From contig CAYYCP010000003.1 of assembly GCA_964470375.1 (NCBI GenBank), positions 1-64,000 of the forward strand: 64,000 nt of DNA. Reading direction: 5' to 3'. A program made the translations under genes and the position numbers. A model generated the notes under the pieces. That model was not told the DNA's origin, did not search any database, and worked only from the letters and a program-made list of their open reading frames with translations. How positions within the stretch are numbered: the stretch's first letter is position 1; every line of letters starts with the position of its first letter. Of the stretch, positions 49,156 to 57,302 are shown piece after piece. The DNA is from CAYNQK01 sp964470375 (lineage in GTDB: Bacteria; Spirochaetota; Spirochaetia; Treponematales; JBGSOB01).

Positions 49156-49860
49156 TCATTCCCAATATTCGCGCAGGCGCCATCTCCCTCCCGAGGAGGT
49201 CCCGGCTAGGGTCTCGTGGAGGAAGGGCTTCATGGCCAGGTCACAGAGGACAGCGACGGGATGGACAGCCTTCACGATCAGGGATGCGATGAGGGCCTTT
49301 CCGAGCCTTTCACGGCGCTCCTCTTCCGCCCGAGCCAGCCTGTCCAAGGCTGCGGCTATGGCCGACTCTCCCAGGCCGCGCGCGAGCCGGATGAGAGTGG
49401 CCCGCCCAACGGATTGGACCGCCCGCAGACGCAGGCGGATAGATTCCGAATTCTGGACCTTCAGCGATGCCTCGAACACATCTCGATATATTGTCCTGGC
49501 CATCTGGTAGCTGGCATACTCACCGCGTAGCTTGACATCCGCCCCACCTTCTTTGAGGCAGGCATCTATGCGCTGCCGAGCCTCCTCTTCGACCCCTGCC
49601 ATTCCCTCATCCCGGAGCCCTCTATCCCAGAAGGACTGATCCAGGACATCCACGGAAGCCCCATCCATCCCATACACGCGCAGTTCCCCGACCGCCTGTA
49701 TAGCCGGAGAGAGGCATCCTGATGCTCCCGGGGTCATCCTCATGGCTACGATGATCCTAGAGGGTTTGGCACAGCGCAGGGCGCTCAGGATGTCCAGGCT
49801 GTTCACCGCCTGGGTGGGGATCTCGAGTGAGCCGATGAGGATGAGATCAGAGGGAGCCAT
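49156..49860 (-). CDS. Uncharacterised protein, 234 residues
   Basis: I do not recognise a family. From MAPSDLILIGSLEIP (49860) the product has an alpha/beta-looking N-terminal part (AVNSLDILSALRC, SRIIVAMRMTP, GELRVYGMDGASVDVL) and a long helical, Arg/Glu-rich C-terminal part (AAALDRLARAEEERRERLGKAL then IASLIVKAVHPVAVL). No membrane helix or signal is clear. The in-frame upstream ATG at 49968 would add an unlikely 36-residue sequence and has no ribosome-binding site. Codon use is typical of the chromosome. It stands alone. Confidence 0.6.
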   Translation of the reverse strand: MAPSDLILIGSLEIPTQAVNSLDILSALRCAKPSRIIVAMRMTPGASGCLSPAIQAVGELRVYGMDGASVDVLDQSFWDRGLRDEGMAGVEEEARQRIDACLKEGGADVKLRGEYASYQMARTIYRDVFEASLKVQNSESIRLRLRAVQSVGRATLIRLARGLGESAIAAALDRLARAEEERRERLGKALIASLIVKAVHPVAVLCDLAMKPFLHETLAGTSSGGRWRLREYWE

Positions 49861-50303
49861 ACTTCGATAATAACAAATCCCCACTGATGTGGATGAATGT
49901 AGAGGAACAGTCTCCCAGGGTGTGTATATAAGGAAAAAACCTGCACGGGCTGGAGGAGGAGTGGGCATTGGCCGAGCGATCAGCTGATTAAATCCTTTTT
50001 AAGCAATAAGTTAAATGAGTAGATAGCCTATGCTATGTCATGGAGGCTGAGGCTTGGTACGTCTCCACATTCCTCGATGGAATAGCCTCGATCTCCGTCC
50101 CCCCTTGAATTTAATTCCCCAGATTCTTATACTGCGGCCACTTAAATTGTTTTCCTTCATATCGAGGAAAATCGCACCATTTGCCAGTATATAGCAATGT
50201 CTCATGGCTGGCGCTTGGAGACTCCGCGATGCGGGGATCGAGCGGGAAGTCAGACTCTATGACCAAGGATTTTAGGCCGAAGGGCGAGAGGTAGAACGAG
50301 AGC
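49861..50303. other. AT-rich intergenic region before fusA
   Basis: No gene is firmly supported. A minus-strand frame ending at 50111 contains a protein-like stretch (SHETLLYTGKWCDFPRYEG then KQFKWPQYKNLGN) of about 40 residues, but its start would lie inside fusA. It might be the remnant of a lost gene. A fusA promoter candidate is listed separately. Confidence 0.4.
50105..50133 (+). promoter_or_regulatory. Candidate fusA promoter
   Basis: TTGAAT and TATACT (5/6) are separated by 17 bases, giving a leader of about 165 bases before the fusA start. The distance is long, so another promoter may exist. Confidence 0.45.
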
Positions 50304-52394
50304 ATGGGTACCGATATCCACAAGATGCGCAACATCGGCATCAGCGCTCACATCGATTCGGGCAAGACCACCCTGTCCGAGCGTATTCTCTTTTATTGCA
50401 ACAAGATCCACACCATCCACGAAGTGCGCGGCAAGGATGGGGTGGGCGCCACCATGGATTCCATGGACTTGGAGCGCGAACGCGGCATCACTATCCAATC
50501 CGCGGCTACCAACGTGGAGTGGAAGGATCACTCGATCAACCTGATCGATACCCCCGGTCACGTGGACTTCACTATCGAGGTCGAGCGCTCCCTGCGCGTC
50601 CTGGACGGGGCTATCCTGGTCTTGTGCGCGGTGGGCGGGGTCCAGTCCCAGTCCATCACCGTGGACCGCCAGCTCAAGCGTTATCACGTGCCGCGCCTGG
50701 CCTTCATCAACAAGTGCGACCGCACCGGGGCCAATCCCTACAAGGTCAAGGCCCAGTTGGCCGAAAAACTCGGGCTGAACCCGGTCTTCATGACCATCCC
50801 CATCGGCCTGGAGGACAAGCTGGAAGGGGTGATCGACCTCCTGGAAATGAAGGCGATCTATTTCGACGGCCCATCCGGGGACGAGCTTCGCTACGCCGAG
50901 ATCCCGGCCCATCTCATGGCCGACGCCGAGAAGTACCGTGACGAGCTCTACGAGACCGCTTCCATGTATGACGACGCGCTAATGGAGGCGGTGCTCGAGG
51001 GCAAGGCTACCCCGGCCCAGGTGATGGCGGCCATGCGCAAGGGCTGCATCGCCGAGCAGGTGGTGCCGGTCTTCGTGGGCTCAGCCTACAAGAATAAGGG
51101 AGTGCAGATCCTCCTGGACGGGGTGGTGCGCTACCTCCCCGACCCGACCGAGGTGGCCAACAAGGCCCTGGACCTGGACAATTCCGAGGCCGAGGTGCTC
51201 CTGGAGCCCAAGGATGAGTCCAAAACCGTGGCCCTGGCCTTCAAGCTGGACGACGGGCAATACGGCCAGCTGACCTACGTGCGCATCTACCAGGGCATGA
51301 TCAAGAAGGGCAGCGAGCTCTACAACAGCCGGGCCCGCAAGCGCTTCAAGGTGGGACGCCTGGTGCGCATGCACGCATCCAGCATGGAGGACATCAACGA
51401 GGGCTCCTGCGGCGACATCGTGGCCCTGTTCGGGATCGAGTGCGCCTCCGGCGACACCTTCTGCGACCAGGACCTCAATTACGCCATGACCAGCATGTTC
51501 GTGCCCGAGCCGGTCATCTCACTGGCCATCACGCCCAAGGACTCCAAGGCCTCGGACCAGATGGCCAAGGCCCTCAACCGCTTCACCAAGGAAGACCCCA
51601 CCTTCCGCACCCACGTGGACCCGGAGTCCCAGCAGACCATCATCCAGGGCATGGGCGAGCTGCACCTGGAGGTGTACATCGAGCGCATGCGCCGCGAGTA
51701 CAAGTGCGAGGTGGAGACGGGCATGCCCCAGGTGGCCTACCGCGAGGCCATCACCCAGCGCGCCGACTTCAATTACACTCATAAAAAGCAGACCGGCGGC
51801 TCCGGCCAGTACGGCCGCGTAGCTGGCTACATGGAGCCCTGCCCCGAGAAAAACTACGAGTTCGTCAACATGGTCAAAGGCGGAGCCATCCCGACCGAAT
51901 TCATCCCTTCCTGCGACAAGGGCTTCCAAGCGGCCCTGGCACGCGGCTCGCTGATCGGCTTCCCCATCGTCAACATCCGCTGCGTAGTCAACGACGGCCA
52001 GTCTCACGCGGTGGACTCCTCCGACATAGCCTTCCAGCTGGCCGCCATCGGGGCCTTCCGCGAGGCCTACGAGAAGGCTAAGCCGGTCATCCTCGAGCCC
52101 ATCATGAAGGTGTCCGTCGAGGGCCCCACGGAGTACCAGGGCAATATCTTCGGCTCCATCAACCAGCGCCGCGGTATCATCACCGCCAGCACGGAGGACG
52201 GCAGCTTCTCCAGGGTGGAGGCCGAGGTGCCTCTCAGCGAGATGTTCGGCTACTCAACGGTTTTGCGTTCATTGTCCCAGGGCAAGGCCGAATTCACCAT
52301 GGAATTCTTGAAGTACGGCCGCGTCCCGCAAAGTGTCTCCGAGGAGTTGCGCAAGAAGTACGAGGAGAAGCGCAAAAAGGAAGCCCAAAAGTAG
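50304..52394 (+). CDS. fusA: Elongation factor G, spirochaetal EFG1 type
   Basis: EF-G moves tRNAs and mRNA through the ribosome using GTP. The 696-residue product has all five domains: G1 AHIDSGKTT, switch I with RERGITIQSAA, G3 DTPGHVDF, G4 NKCDR, the domain IV segment THKKQTGGSGQYGRV and the C-terminal IFGSINQRRGIITAS. The Ser in AHIDSGKTT and the shortened ending KKYEEKRKKEAQK fit the spdEFG1 lineage of spirochaetes, planctomycetes and mitochondria, where translocation and ribosome recycling are split between two EF-G proteins. The second (spdEFG2) is not in this window. It is not in a str operon (rpsL, rpsG, tuf), also typical of that lineage. It is the best taxonomic marker here. Confidence 0.95.
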   Translation: MGTDIHKMRNIGISAHIDSGKTTLSERILFYCNKIHTIHEVRGKDGVGATMDSMDLERERGITIQSAATNVEWKDHSINLIDTPGHVDFTIEVERSLRVLDGAILVLCAVGGVQSQSITVDRQLKRYHVPRLAFINKCDRTGANPYKVKAQLAEKLGLNPVFMTIPIGLEDKLEGVIDLLEMKAIYFDGPSGDELRYAEIPAHLMADAEKYRDELYETASMYDDALMEAVLEGKATPAQVMAAMRKGCIAEQVVPVFVGSAYKNKGVQILLDGVVRYLPDPTEVANKALDLDNSEAEVLLEPKDESKTVALAFKLDDGQYGQLTYVRIYQGMIKKGSELYNSRARKRFKVGRLVRMHASSMEDINEGSCGDIVALFGIECASGDTFCDQDLNYAMTSMFVPEPVISLAITPKDSKASDQMAKALNRFTKEDPTFRTHVDPESQQTIIQGMGELHLEVYIERMRREYKCEVETGMPQVAYREAITQRADFNYTHKKQTGGSGQYGRVAGYMEPCPEKNYEFVNMVKGGAIPTEFIPSCDKGFQAALARGSLIGFPIVNIRCVVNDGQSHAVDSSDIAFQLAAIGAFREAYEKAKPVILEPIMKVSVEGPTEYQGNIFGSINQRRGIITASTEDGSFSRVEAEVPLSEMFGYSTVLRSLSQGKAEFTMEFLKYGRVPQSVSEELRKKYEEKRKKEAQK

Positions 52395-52582
52395 GCTTTC
52401 ACTGAGCCCCGGCCGGCGCCGGCCGACGGCTCCACACTCCCTGCGCTCCGCCGATGCCACCCCCTGCGGCGCGGGACGGCAGCGCGGAGGACAGAATCGA
52501 CGGCCCGGCGCACGGCGCCGAGCTTGCTTCCCCGCTTGGGCGGGGGTATCATTGAGGAAACGGCGCCCCGAGGGGAAGAGCG

Positions 52583-53287
52583 ATGGTCAAGACTGAGCTG
52601 ATCCAGAAGAGCCCGGTACGGATCCTGGAGAAATCGATTGAGGGTGGCCTCAAGGCCGGCAATATCGGCGTGATAGCCTCGCGTAAGGGCATTGGCAAGA
52701 CCAGCGTGCTTGTCCAGCTGGCATTGGATAAGCTCTTCCAGGGACGCAAGGTGATCCACGTCTCCTTCGTCACCCATACCAGCTACGTGATCTCCTGGTA
52801 TGAGAACATCTTCACCGAGATTGCCCGCAAGAAGAACTTGGACGACCTGATGGCCATTCACGACGATGTCTCGCGCAACCGGGTACTGATGAACTTCAAC
52901 CAGGAGACGGTCAGCAAGGAGCAGATGCTCAAGAGCCTCAAGGCTATGATCGTGGACGGAGGCTTCAAGGCCGAGGCCCTCATGATAGACGGCTTCGACT
53001 TCACCCGCGCCGACCGCTCAATGCTGGAGGCGGTCAAGTCCTTCGCCACGGAAATGAGCCTGGAAGTCTGGTATTCCTGCACCGTGGCCGGCGCCGAACC
53101 GCTCTTCGATCAGAACGACATCCCCTCGGTCATCAAGCCCTATTTGGACTTGATCTCCGTAGTCATCGTGCTTGAACCCAAGACCGATTACGTCCACATG
53201 ACGGTGGCCAAGGACCATGGGCGCATCAAGCCCGAGGATCTTTCACTCAAGCTGGACGCCAAAACCCTGCTTATAGCGGAGACCTGA
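52583..53287 (+). CDS. RecA/KaiC-like P-loop ATPase of unknown role
   Basis: The 234-residue product looks like a single RecA-fold ATPase. It has a Walker A-like VIASRKGIGKTSVLVQLAL with Ser where Gly or Ala is usual, then strand KVIHVSFVT, and a Walker B-like ALMIDGFDFT. It resembles the core of DnaB, KaiC or RadA, without their extra domains. Similar short proteins occur in spirochaetes near fusA, but I cannot name the family. There is no signal or membrane segment. It follows fusA by 188 bases; the gap holds only a GC-rich dyad (about 52408-52425). It may act in DNA metabolism or as a regulator, neither shown. Confidence 0.65.
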   Translation: MVKTELIQKSPVRILEKSIEGGLKAGNIGVIASRKGIGKTSVLVQLALDKLFQGRKVIHVSFVTHTSYVISWYENIFTEIARKKNLDDLMAIHDDVSRNRVLMNFNQETVSKEQMLKSLKAMIVDGGFKAEALMIDGFDFTRADRSMLEAVKSFATEMSLEVWYSCTVAGAEPLFDQNDIPSVIKPYLDLISVVIVLEPKTDYVHMTVAKDHGRIKPEDLSLKLDAKTLLIAET

Positions 53288-53338
53288 AAAAAGCGTTAAA
53301 AAGGTCCAGCCGGCCTTTTCGACAGTATGCCAAGCGGC

Positions 53339-53869
53339 TCAATTCACCGGGATGATGCGCTCCACGTTCAGCACGGGAGCCATCGCGTCTGAGCCGTACT
53401 CCTTCACCATACCCTCGTAGGAGCCGATCACTACCACCAGGCTGCCCTTGGGAATGTAACCGGGGGATTCATCGTCTGCAAGGGCGGCGAAGCGGTTCCC
53501 GACTAGGCGTAGGTAGGCCCTGAAGGAGCGTACCGTCTCCGTACCCTGCCATTCGCCCCCCACCAGCTCGCTCTCGCCTATGAATTCGGCGCCCTCGTCC
53601 CCTGTTCCACGATCGATGACGATTCCCAACCGGCCGGTGAGGAGAAAGAAGCGCCCTGCCGGTACGGCGGCTGGCTTGCCCGCTGCGGCGCCCTCCCTGA
53701 CTAGGTCCGAGAGTTCCTTGAGGCCAATGCTCGGGTCCAGGATTGCGTCCAGGGCCGAGACCTTGGGCGCGGCCGCGGCCGCGGCGCAGAGAACGCCGAG
53801 CGCGAGGGCCGCTGCCCAGCGCGGATATACTGGCTTTGCATAGTGACCAATAATAGGCGGAGATTTCAT
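53339..53869 (-). CDS. Exported protein of unknown function
   Basis: The start at 53869, with GGAGG at good spacing, gives 176 residues with a signal peptide (basic start, then WAAALALGVLCAAAAAAPKVSA). The mature part is strand-rich (FFLLTGRLGIVID, FRAYLRLVGNRFAAL, GYIPKGSLVVVIGSY, APVLNVERIIPVN), resembling a small OB-fold or beta-barrel domain. I recognise no family. It should be periplasmic. An in-frame ATG at 53980 would remove the signal from the N-terminus and is less likely. It is the downstream neighbour of the TrmJ-like gene, 44 bases before on the same strand. Confidence 0.65.
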   Translation of the reverse strand: MKSPPIIGHYAKPVYPRWAAALALGVLCAAAAAAPKVSALDAILDPSIGLKELSDLVREGAAAGKPAAVPAGRFFLLTGRLGIVIDRGTGDEGAEFIGESELVGGEWQGTETVRSFRAYLRLVGNRFAALADDESPGYIPKGSLVVVIGSYEGMVKEYGSDAMAPVLNVERIIPVN

Positions 53870-53912
53870 CGCGGCCTCCACTCGGGAAGTGTATGCCCGC
53901 CCCCCGGCGCGG

Positions 53913-54644
53913 TCAAGGCTGGGCCGAGCGCGCGGCCTTCCATAACCCCTCGCATTTTCGGAAGATGGAACGGAATACATCCAGCTCCGAGGGGAAGAGG
54001 CCGGCCCGAGCCATGATGTCCCTGAGAAAGAGCCTCATTTCCTCACGGCCCGTGAGGCGGAAAAAGCCCATATGTTCCAGGGCTGCGGCCAGTTCCTCGG
54101 AGGCTGCTTCGAGCCTTTCGGCCGAAACCGGCAGAGGTCCTCCAATCAGGGCCCCGGGCCTTGAGCGAGCCAGCTCCCAGCACGTCACCATGACGGCCTG
54201 GGCTAAATTGAGGGAAGGAAATTCCGGCGATGCAGGGATGTGGACGGCGGCATGGCAGAGGTCCAACTCGGCGTCCGTAAGGCCGGTGCGCTCATTTCCG
54301 AAGACGATGGCCAGGCTGCCCGGCCTCTTCCAGGCCCCGGCGGCGAAATCCTGTATGGGCAGGGAGGCATGCTTGCGCCTCCGCCCGCGCCTCCGGGTGG
54401 TCCCGGCCACGAAGCCCGCGCCCCTGATGGCCGAGGCCAGATCCGGGTGGAAGCTGGCGGCCTGGAATACATCATAGGCATGCACGGCCATGGTGCGCAC
54501 GGCCTCAGTGTCCAGGAGCCGCTCCGGGGCCACCAAGGCCAGGCGACCCAGCCCCATGGTCTTCATGGCCCGGCAAGCCGCCCCCACGTTCCCGGCCTCG
54601 GCCGGCCGGCACAGAACAATAAGGAATCGGTTGAAATCTTCCAT
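53913..54644 (-). CDS. TrmJ-like tRNA 2'-O-methyltransferase (SpoU/TrmH family)
   Basis: The 243-residue product is a SPOUT-fold methyltransferase with the three family motifs: VLCRPAEAGNVGAACRAMKTMG near the start, AIVFGNERTGLTDAEL, and the knot motif IPASPEFPSLNLAQAVMV. It is closest to TrmJ, which methylates the ribose at position 32 of tRNA, and it has the typical C-terminal helical extension (LDVFRSIFRKCEGLW). The start at 54644 lies directly before the first conserved motif, and longer in-frame starts run into the divergent SDR gene. Only 21 bases separate the two divergent start codons, so each promoter must lie in the other gene. Confidence 0.9.
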   Translation of the reverse strand: MEDFNRFLIVLCRPAEAGNVGAACRAMKTMGLGRLALVAPERLLDTEAVRTMAVHAYDVFQAASFHPDLASAIRGAGFVAGTTRRRGRRRKHASLPIQDFAAGAWKRPGSLAIVFGNERTGLTDAELDLCHAAVHIPASPEFPSLNLAQAVMVTCWELARSRPGALIGGPLPVSAERLEAASEELAAALEHMGFFRLTGREEMRLFLRDIMARAGLFPSELDVFRSIFRKCEGLWKAARSAQP

Positions 54645-54659
54645 AAAAACGCGGATGAT
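54631..54659 (+). promoter_or_regulatory. Predicted leaderless promoter of the SDR gene
   Basis: TTGAAA (5/6) and GATGAT (4/6) are separated by 17 bases inside the 5' end of the TrmJ-like gene. The -10 ends 6 bases before the SDR start codon, implying a leaderless transcript, in the same way as the radical SAM promoter. Confidence 0.45.
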
Positions 54660-54665
54660 CCTAGC

Positions 54666-55400
54666 ATGGCCGCTGACTGGTCGCAATATTCCATCCAGGG
54701 AAAACGCGCCTTCGTGGCTGGTGGCAGCGGGGGCCTGGGCTGGAGCGTCGCCAAGATCCTCGCGGGCGCCGGCGCCGAGCTCCTCATCCACGGCCGTGAC
54801 GCGCGTAAAATCAAGGCCCGCGCCTCGGAGCTGGGAGCCGCCTGGCTTGCCTTGGAAATCGGTCCTGATAATCTGGACGTCCTGGTTGCCGCCGCCGCCG
54901 ACTACGGGCCGCAGATCCTGGTGGTGGCCCTGGGCCCCTTCCTGCGCAAGCCGCTGGAACGTATGGATGCCGCCGAATGGGGCCGCACCTGCGCCCTCAA
55001 TCTGGCCCTTCCGGGGGCCCTCGTCTCGGCCTGCCTCCCGGCCATGCTCCAGACCTCATACGGGCGTATCCTCCTTTTCGGCGGCAATCGCACCGATGTT
55101 GTCAGAGGCGCCCCGGGCATGGCAGCCTACGCGGCCGCCAAGACGGGCCTAGGCGTGATAGCCAAATCCGTGGCCAGGGCCTACGCCGGGCGGGGCCTGG
55201 CCTGCTGCGTGGCCTGCCCGGGCCTTGTGGACACAGAATATGTGGATCCGGGCCTGCGCGAGGAATGGGAAACCCTCTCACCCACCGGGCGCCTCCAGGA
55301 TCCCGAAAACCTGGCGGCCTTGGCCCTCCGGGCCGCCCTGGACCCGCAAGCCGCGTTCAACGGGGCTGTGCTGACCATGGATGGGGGGTTCCTTGCCTGA
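54666..55400 (+). CDS. Short-chain dehydrogenase/reductase
   Basis: The 244-residue product is a classical SDR. It has the cofactor motif GGSGGLG (residues 19-25), an active-site YAAAK, and a C-terminal end ENLAALALRAALDPQ...GAVLTMDGGFLA as in FabG-like enzymes. The Ser of the catalytic triad is not obvious: the strand after ILLF reads GGNRTD. Cofactor is probably NADPH from the RDARK after strand 2. Substrate unknown; a 3-ketoacyl or sugar reductase is possible. It is divergent from the TrmJ-like gene. An in-frame ATG at 54240 lies deep inside that gene and is rejected. Confidence 0.88.
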   Translation: MAADWSQYSIQGKRAFVAGGSGGLGWSVAKILAGAGAELLIHGRDARKIKARASELGAAWLALEIGPDNLDVLVAAAADYGPQILVVALGPFLRKPLERMDAAEWGRTCALNLALPGALVSACLPAMLQTSYGRILLFGGNRTDVVRGAPGMAAYAAAKTGLGVIAKSVARAYAGRGLACCVACPGLVDTEYVDPGLREEWETLSPTGRLQDPENLAALALRAALDPQAAFNGAVLTMDGGFLA

Positions 55401-55464
55401 GCCGGGACAGCCGAGAAAGGGCTTTACAGCTCACCGGCACAGAAGCTTCCTACGCCATCGGTAT

Positions 55465-55493
55465 TTGACAAATCCCAGGCTAGTCCGTAAGAT
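55465..55493 (+). promoter_or_regulatory. Near-consensus sigma-70 promoter of the STAS-YbjN-PspA operon
   Basis: A perfect TTGACA and a TAAGAT (5/6) are separated by 17 bases. The leader to the ATG at 55557 is about 58 bases. No sigma-54-type GG...GC promoter, as used by proteobacterial psp operons, is visible. Confidence 0.75.
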
Positions 55494-55556
55494 GGTAGTG
55501 TTCAATGGGCGGCTTTCGCGGCTTCAAGGCGCGGAAGGCGTTGGAAGAGGAGTACC

Positions 55557-56108
55557 ATGAACAATAACGATATCGTTCCCGGCTTCGACGACGAAAAGGA
55601 CGATAGCCTCAAGATCCGCCTGCAGAAGGTGGACACGATCAACGATTGCCTCGTACTCTTCCTGACCGGATATATCGACACATACAATTCCAACTTCTTC
55701 CAGAAGCGCATCGCCAAGGCCATCGAGAACGGCTTCATCCACCTGATCTTCCACTGCGGCGGCCTGAACTACGTCTCTTCCACCGGCATCGGGTCCTTCA
55801 CCGCTTTCCTCAAGGGCGTCAAGCAGCGCGGCGGGGACCTGGTCCTCCTGGAAATCCAGCCTAAGGTCTACGAAGTCTTCCAGCTCCTTGGATTTTCCCA
55901 ATTTTTCAACATCAAGGATAACCTCGAGGACGCGGTGGCCTTCTTCACCCAGGGCGAGAAGGCCCAGAGCACCAGCGTCTTCCCCAAGATCTTCGGCTGC
56001 CCCATCTGCTCCAAGAAGCTCAAGGCCGTCAAGCCCGGACGCTTCCGCTGCTCGGAGTGCAAGACCATCCTGGCGATCGACAGCAACGGCCAGGTATTCC
56101 TCGGGTAG
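55557..56108 (+). CDS. STAS-domain protein with C-terminal zinc ribbon
   Basis: The 183-residue product has a STAS domain, as in anti-sigma factor antagonists (about residues 15-115: NDCLVLFLTGYIDTYNS, FHCGGLNYVSSTGIGSFTAF, GGDLVLLEIQPKVYEVF). SSTGIG contains the Ser that partner kinases phosphorylate. A zinc ribbon follows (about 142-168: FGCPICSKKL...FRCSECKTI). This fusion is unusual; typical SpoIIAA-like antagonists stop after the STAS domain. It probably passes a phospho-switch signal to a regulator, possibly the receiver-phosphatase at 62.8 kb. It leads an operon with YbjN-like and PspA proteins, pointing to envelope stress. GAGGAG precedes the start. Confidence 0.88.
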   Translation: MNNNDIVPGFDDEKDDSLKIRLQKVDTINDCLVLFLTGYIDTYNSNFFQKRIAKAIENGFIHLIFHCGGLNYVSSTGIGSFTAFLKGVKQRGGDLVLLEIQPKVYEVFQLLGFSQFFNIKDNLEDAVAFFTQGEKAQSTSVFPKIFGCPICSKKLKAVKPGRFRCSECKTILAIDSNGQVFLG

Positions 56109-56143
56109 ACCGCCGGGCCGCCGGGGCCCCAGGAGGTGAGCGA

Positions 56144-56527
56144 ATGTCCGGATTGAGCAAGATCGAGGATTTCCTGATCGATTTGAAGATCAAGTACGAT
56201 GAACTGGGTGACGGCACCTACCTCATCCAGGACTCCTCTAAGGGTCTGGCCAACCTGGTGGTCGTCCACGACGATCCGGTGGTGGTGTTGCGGACGAAGG
56301 TCATGGAGCTGCCCAAGTCCAAGCGCGAGCAGCTCTTCGAGACCCTGCTCAGGCTGAACGGCACGGACATGGTGCACGGGGCCTACGCCATTGAGGGCGA
56401 AGACGTCATCCTGGCCGACACCCTGGAGTACGCCACCCTGGACAAGGAAGAATTCGAGGCCAGCATAGACGCGATCGGCCTAGCCCTCAGCCAGCACTAT
56501 CCCATATTGTCGGGATACCGGAACTAA
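56144..56527 (+). CDS. YbjN-like protein
   Basis: The 127-residue product, starting MSGLSKIEDFLIDL with AGGAGG upstream, matches the YbjN/TY3B-chaperone-like fold: a first helix, strands (YLIQDSSKGLANLVVVHDDPVVVLRTKV), a helix (KREQLFETLLRLNG) and a C-terminal helix (EEFEASIDAIGLALSQHY). YbjN proteins affect stress and motility responses in enterobacteria, without a known biochemical activity. It sits between the STAS protein and PspA with short spacers, so it probably works with PspA. Cytoplasmic. Confidence 0.82.
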   Translation: MSGLSKIEDFLIDLKIKYDELGDGTYLIQDSSKGLANLVVVHDDPVVVLRTKVMELPKSKREQLFETLLRLNGTDMVHGAYAIEGEDVILADTLEYATLDKEEFEASIDAIGLALSQHYPILSGYRN

Positions 56528-56539
56528 AAGGAGAGCGCC

Positions 56540-57247
56540 ATGGGAATATTCCAGAGACTGAGGACCGTCCTGGCCTCCAATATAAACGACCTGATAGCCA
56601 AGGCCGAGAACCCCGAGAAGATGCTCAATCAGCTGGTCATCGACATGAACCAGCAGATGATCGAGTCCAAGAAGGCCGTGGCCCTGGCCATCGCGGACGA
56701 GAAGAAGCTTGAGCGCGAGGCCAACGAGCAGGCCCGCCTGGCTAAGGAATGGGAGGCCAAGGCCATGCTGGCGGTGAGGGCCGGCAAGGACGACTTGGCC
56801 AAGGAAGCCCTCCTGCGCAAGCAGGAATACGAGAACTACTATAAGCAGTACTACGCCCAGTGGCAGGCTCAGAAGGAGTCGGTGGAAAAGCTCAAAGAGA
56901 GCCTGAGGGCCCTCCAATCCAAGATCGATGAGGCCAACCGCAAGAAGAACCTCCTGATCGCGCGCGCCAAGCGCGCCGAGGCCCAGGAGAGGATACAGAG
57001 CACAATTTCGAGCGTGACTGGTAATACCAGCGCTTTCGAGGCCTTTGACCGGATGGCCACGAAGGTAGATGAACTCGAGGCCCGCGCCGCCGCCGCCATG
57101 GAGTTGGAGGATCTCTCAAAGGATTCAAGCCTGGAAGCCCGTTTCCGGGAGCTCGAATCCTCACCAACCAGCGCTGATGCCATGCTGGAAGAGCTCAAGG
57201 CTAAAATGCTCACGGATTCTGCAGGAACCGACAAGCCACAAAATTGA
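56540..57247 (+). CDS. pspA: PspA/IM30 (Vipp1) family membrane-stress protein
   Basis: The 235-residue product is a nearly continuous coiled coil in the PspA/IM30 pattern: MGIFQRLRTVLASNINDLIA at the start (membrane-binding amphipathic helix), ENPEKMLNQLVIDMNQQ, and a conserved middle with RAKRAEAQERIQSTIS, ending in a short variable tail. PspA assembles into ESCRT-III-like scaffolds that protect and reshape a leaking inner membrane. It follows the YbjN-like gene by 12 bases and ends the operon at a clear terminator. The two PspB-like proteins elsewhere in the window may be its partners. No pspF or pspC is present. Confidence 0.93.
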   Translation: MGIFQRLRTVLASNINDLIAKAENPEKMLNQLVIDMNQQMIESKKAVALAIADEKKLEREANEQARLAKEWEAKAMLAVRAGKDDLAKEALLRKQEYENYYKQYYAQWQAQKESVEKLKESLRALQSKIDEANRKKNLLIARAKRAEAQERIQSTISSVTGNTSAFEAFDRMATKVDELEARAAAAMELEDLSKDSSLEARFRELESSPTSADAMLEELKAKMLTDSAGTDKPQN

Positions 57248-57266
57248 AATAAGCATAGAAAGCAAG

Positions 57267-57302
57267 AAGGCCGTTTCTCCAAGAGACGGCCTTTTCTTTT
57301 TA
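57267..57302 (+). terminator. Hairpin terminator after pspA
   Basis: A 12-base stem AAGGCCGTTTCT with one G-U pair, a 3-base loop and a run of T (57292-57302) follow the pspA stop by 20 bases. Confidence 0.88.

Noticed and set aside
50111..50341. Minus-strand 76-residue frame before fusA
   Set aside because: Its start lies inside fusA and it has no ribosome-binding site; only the last ~40 residues look protein-like, so it is at best a remnant.
52395..52582. tRNA or small RNA gene after fusA
   Set aside because: The GC-rich dyad does not fold into a cloverleaf and lacks GTTCGA-type T-loop sequence.
54240..54665. N-terminal extension of the SDR gene
   Set aside because: It overlaps the TrmJ-like gene antisense, and the SDR domain begins just after the ATG at 54666.
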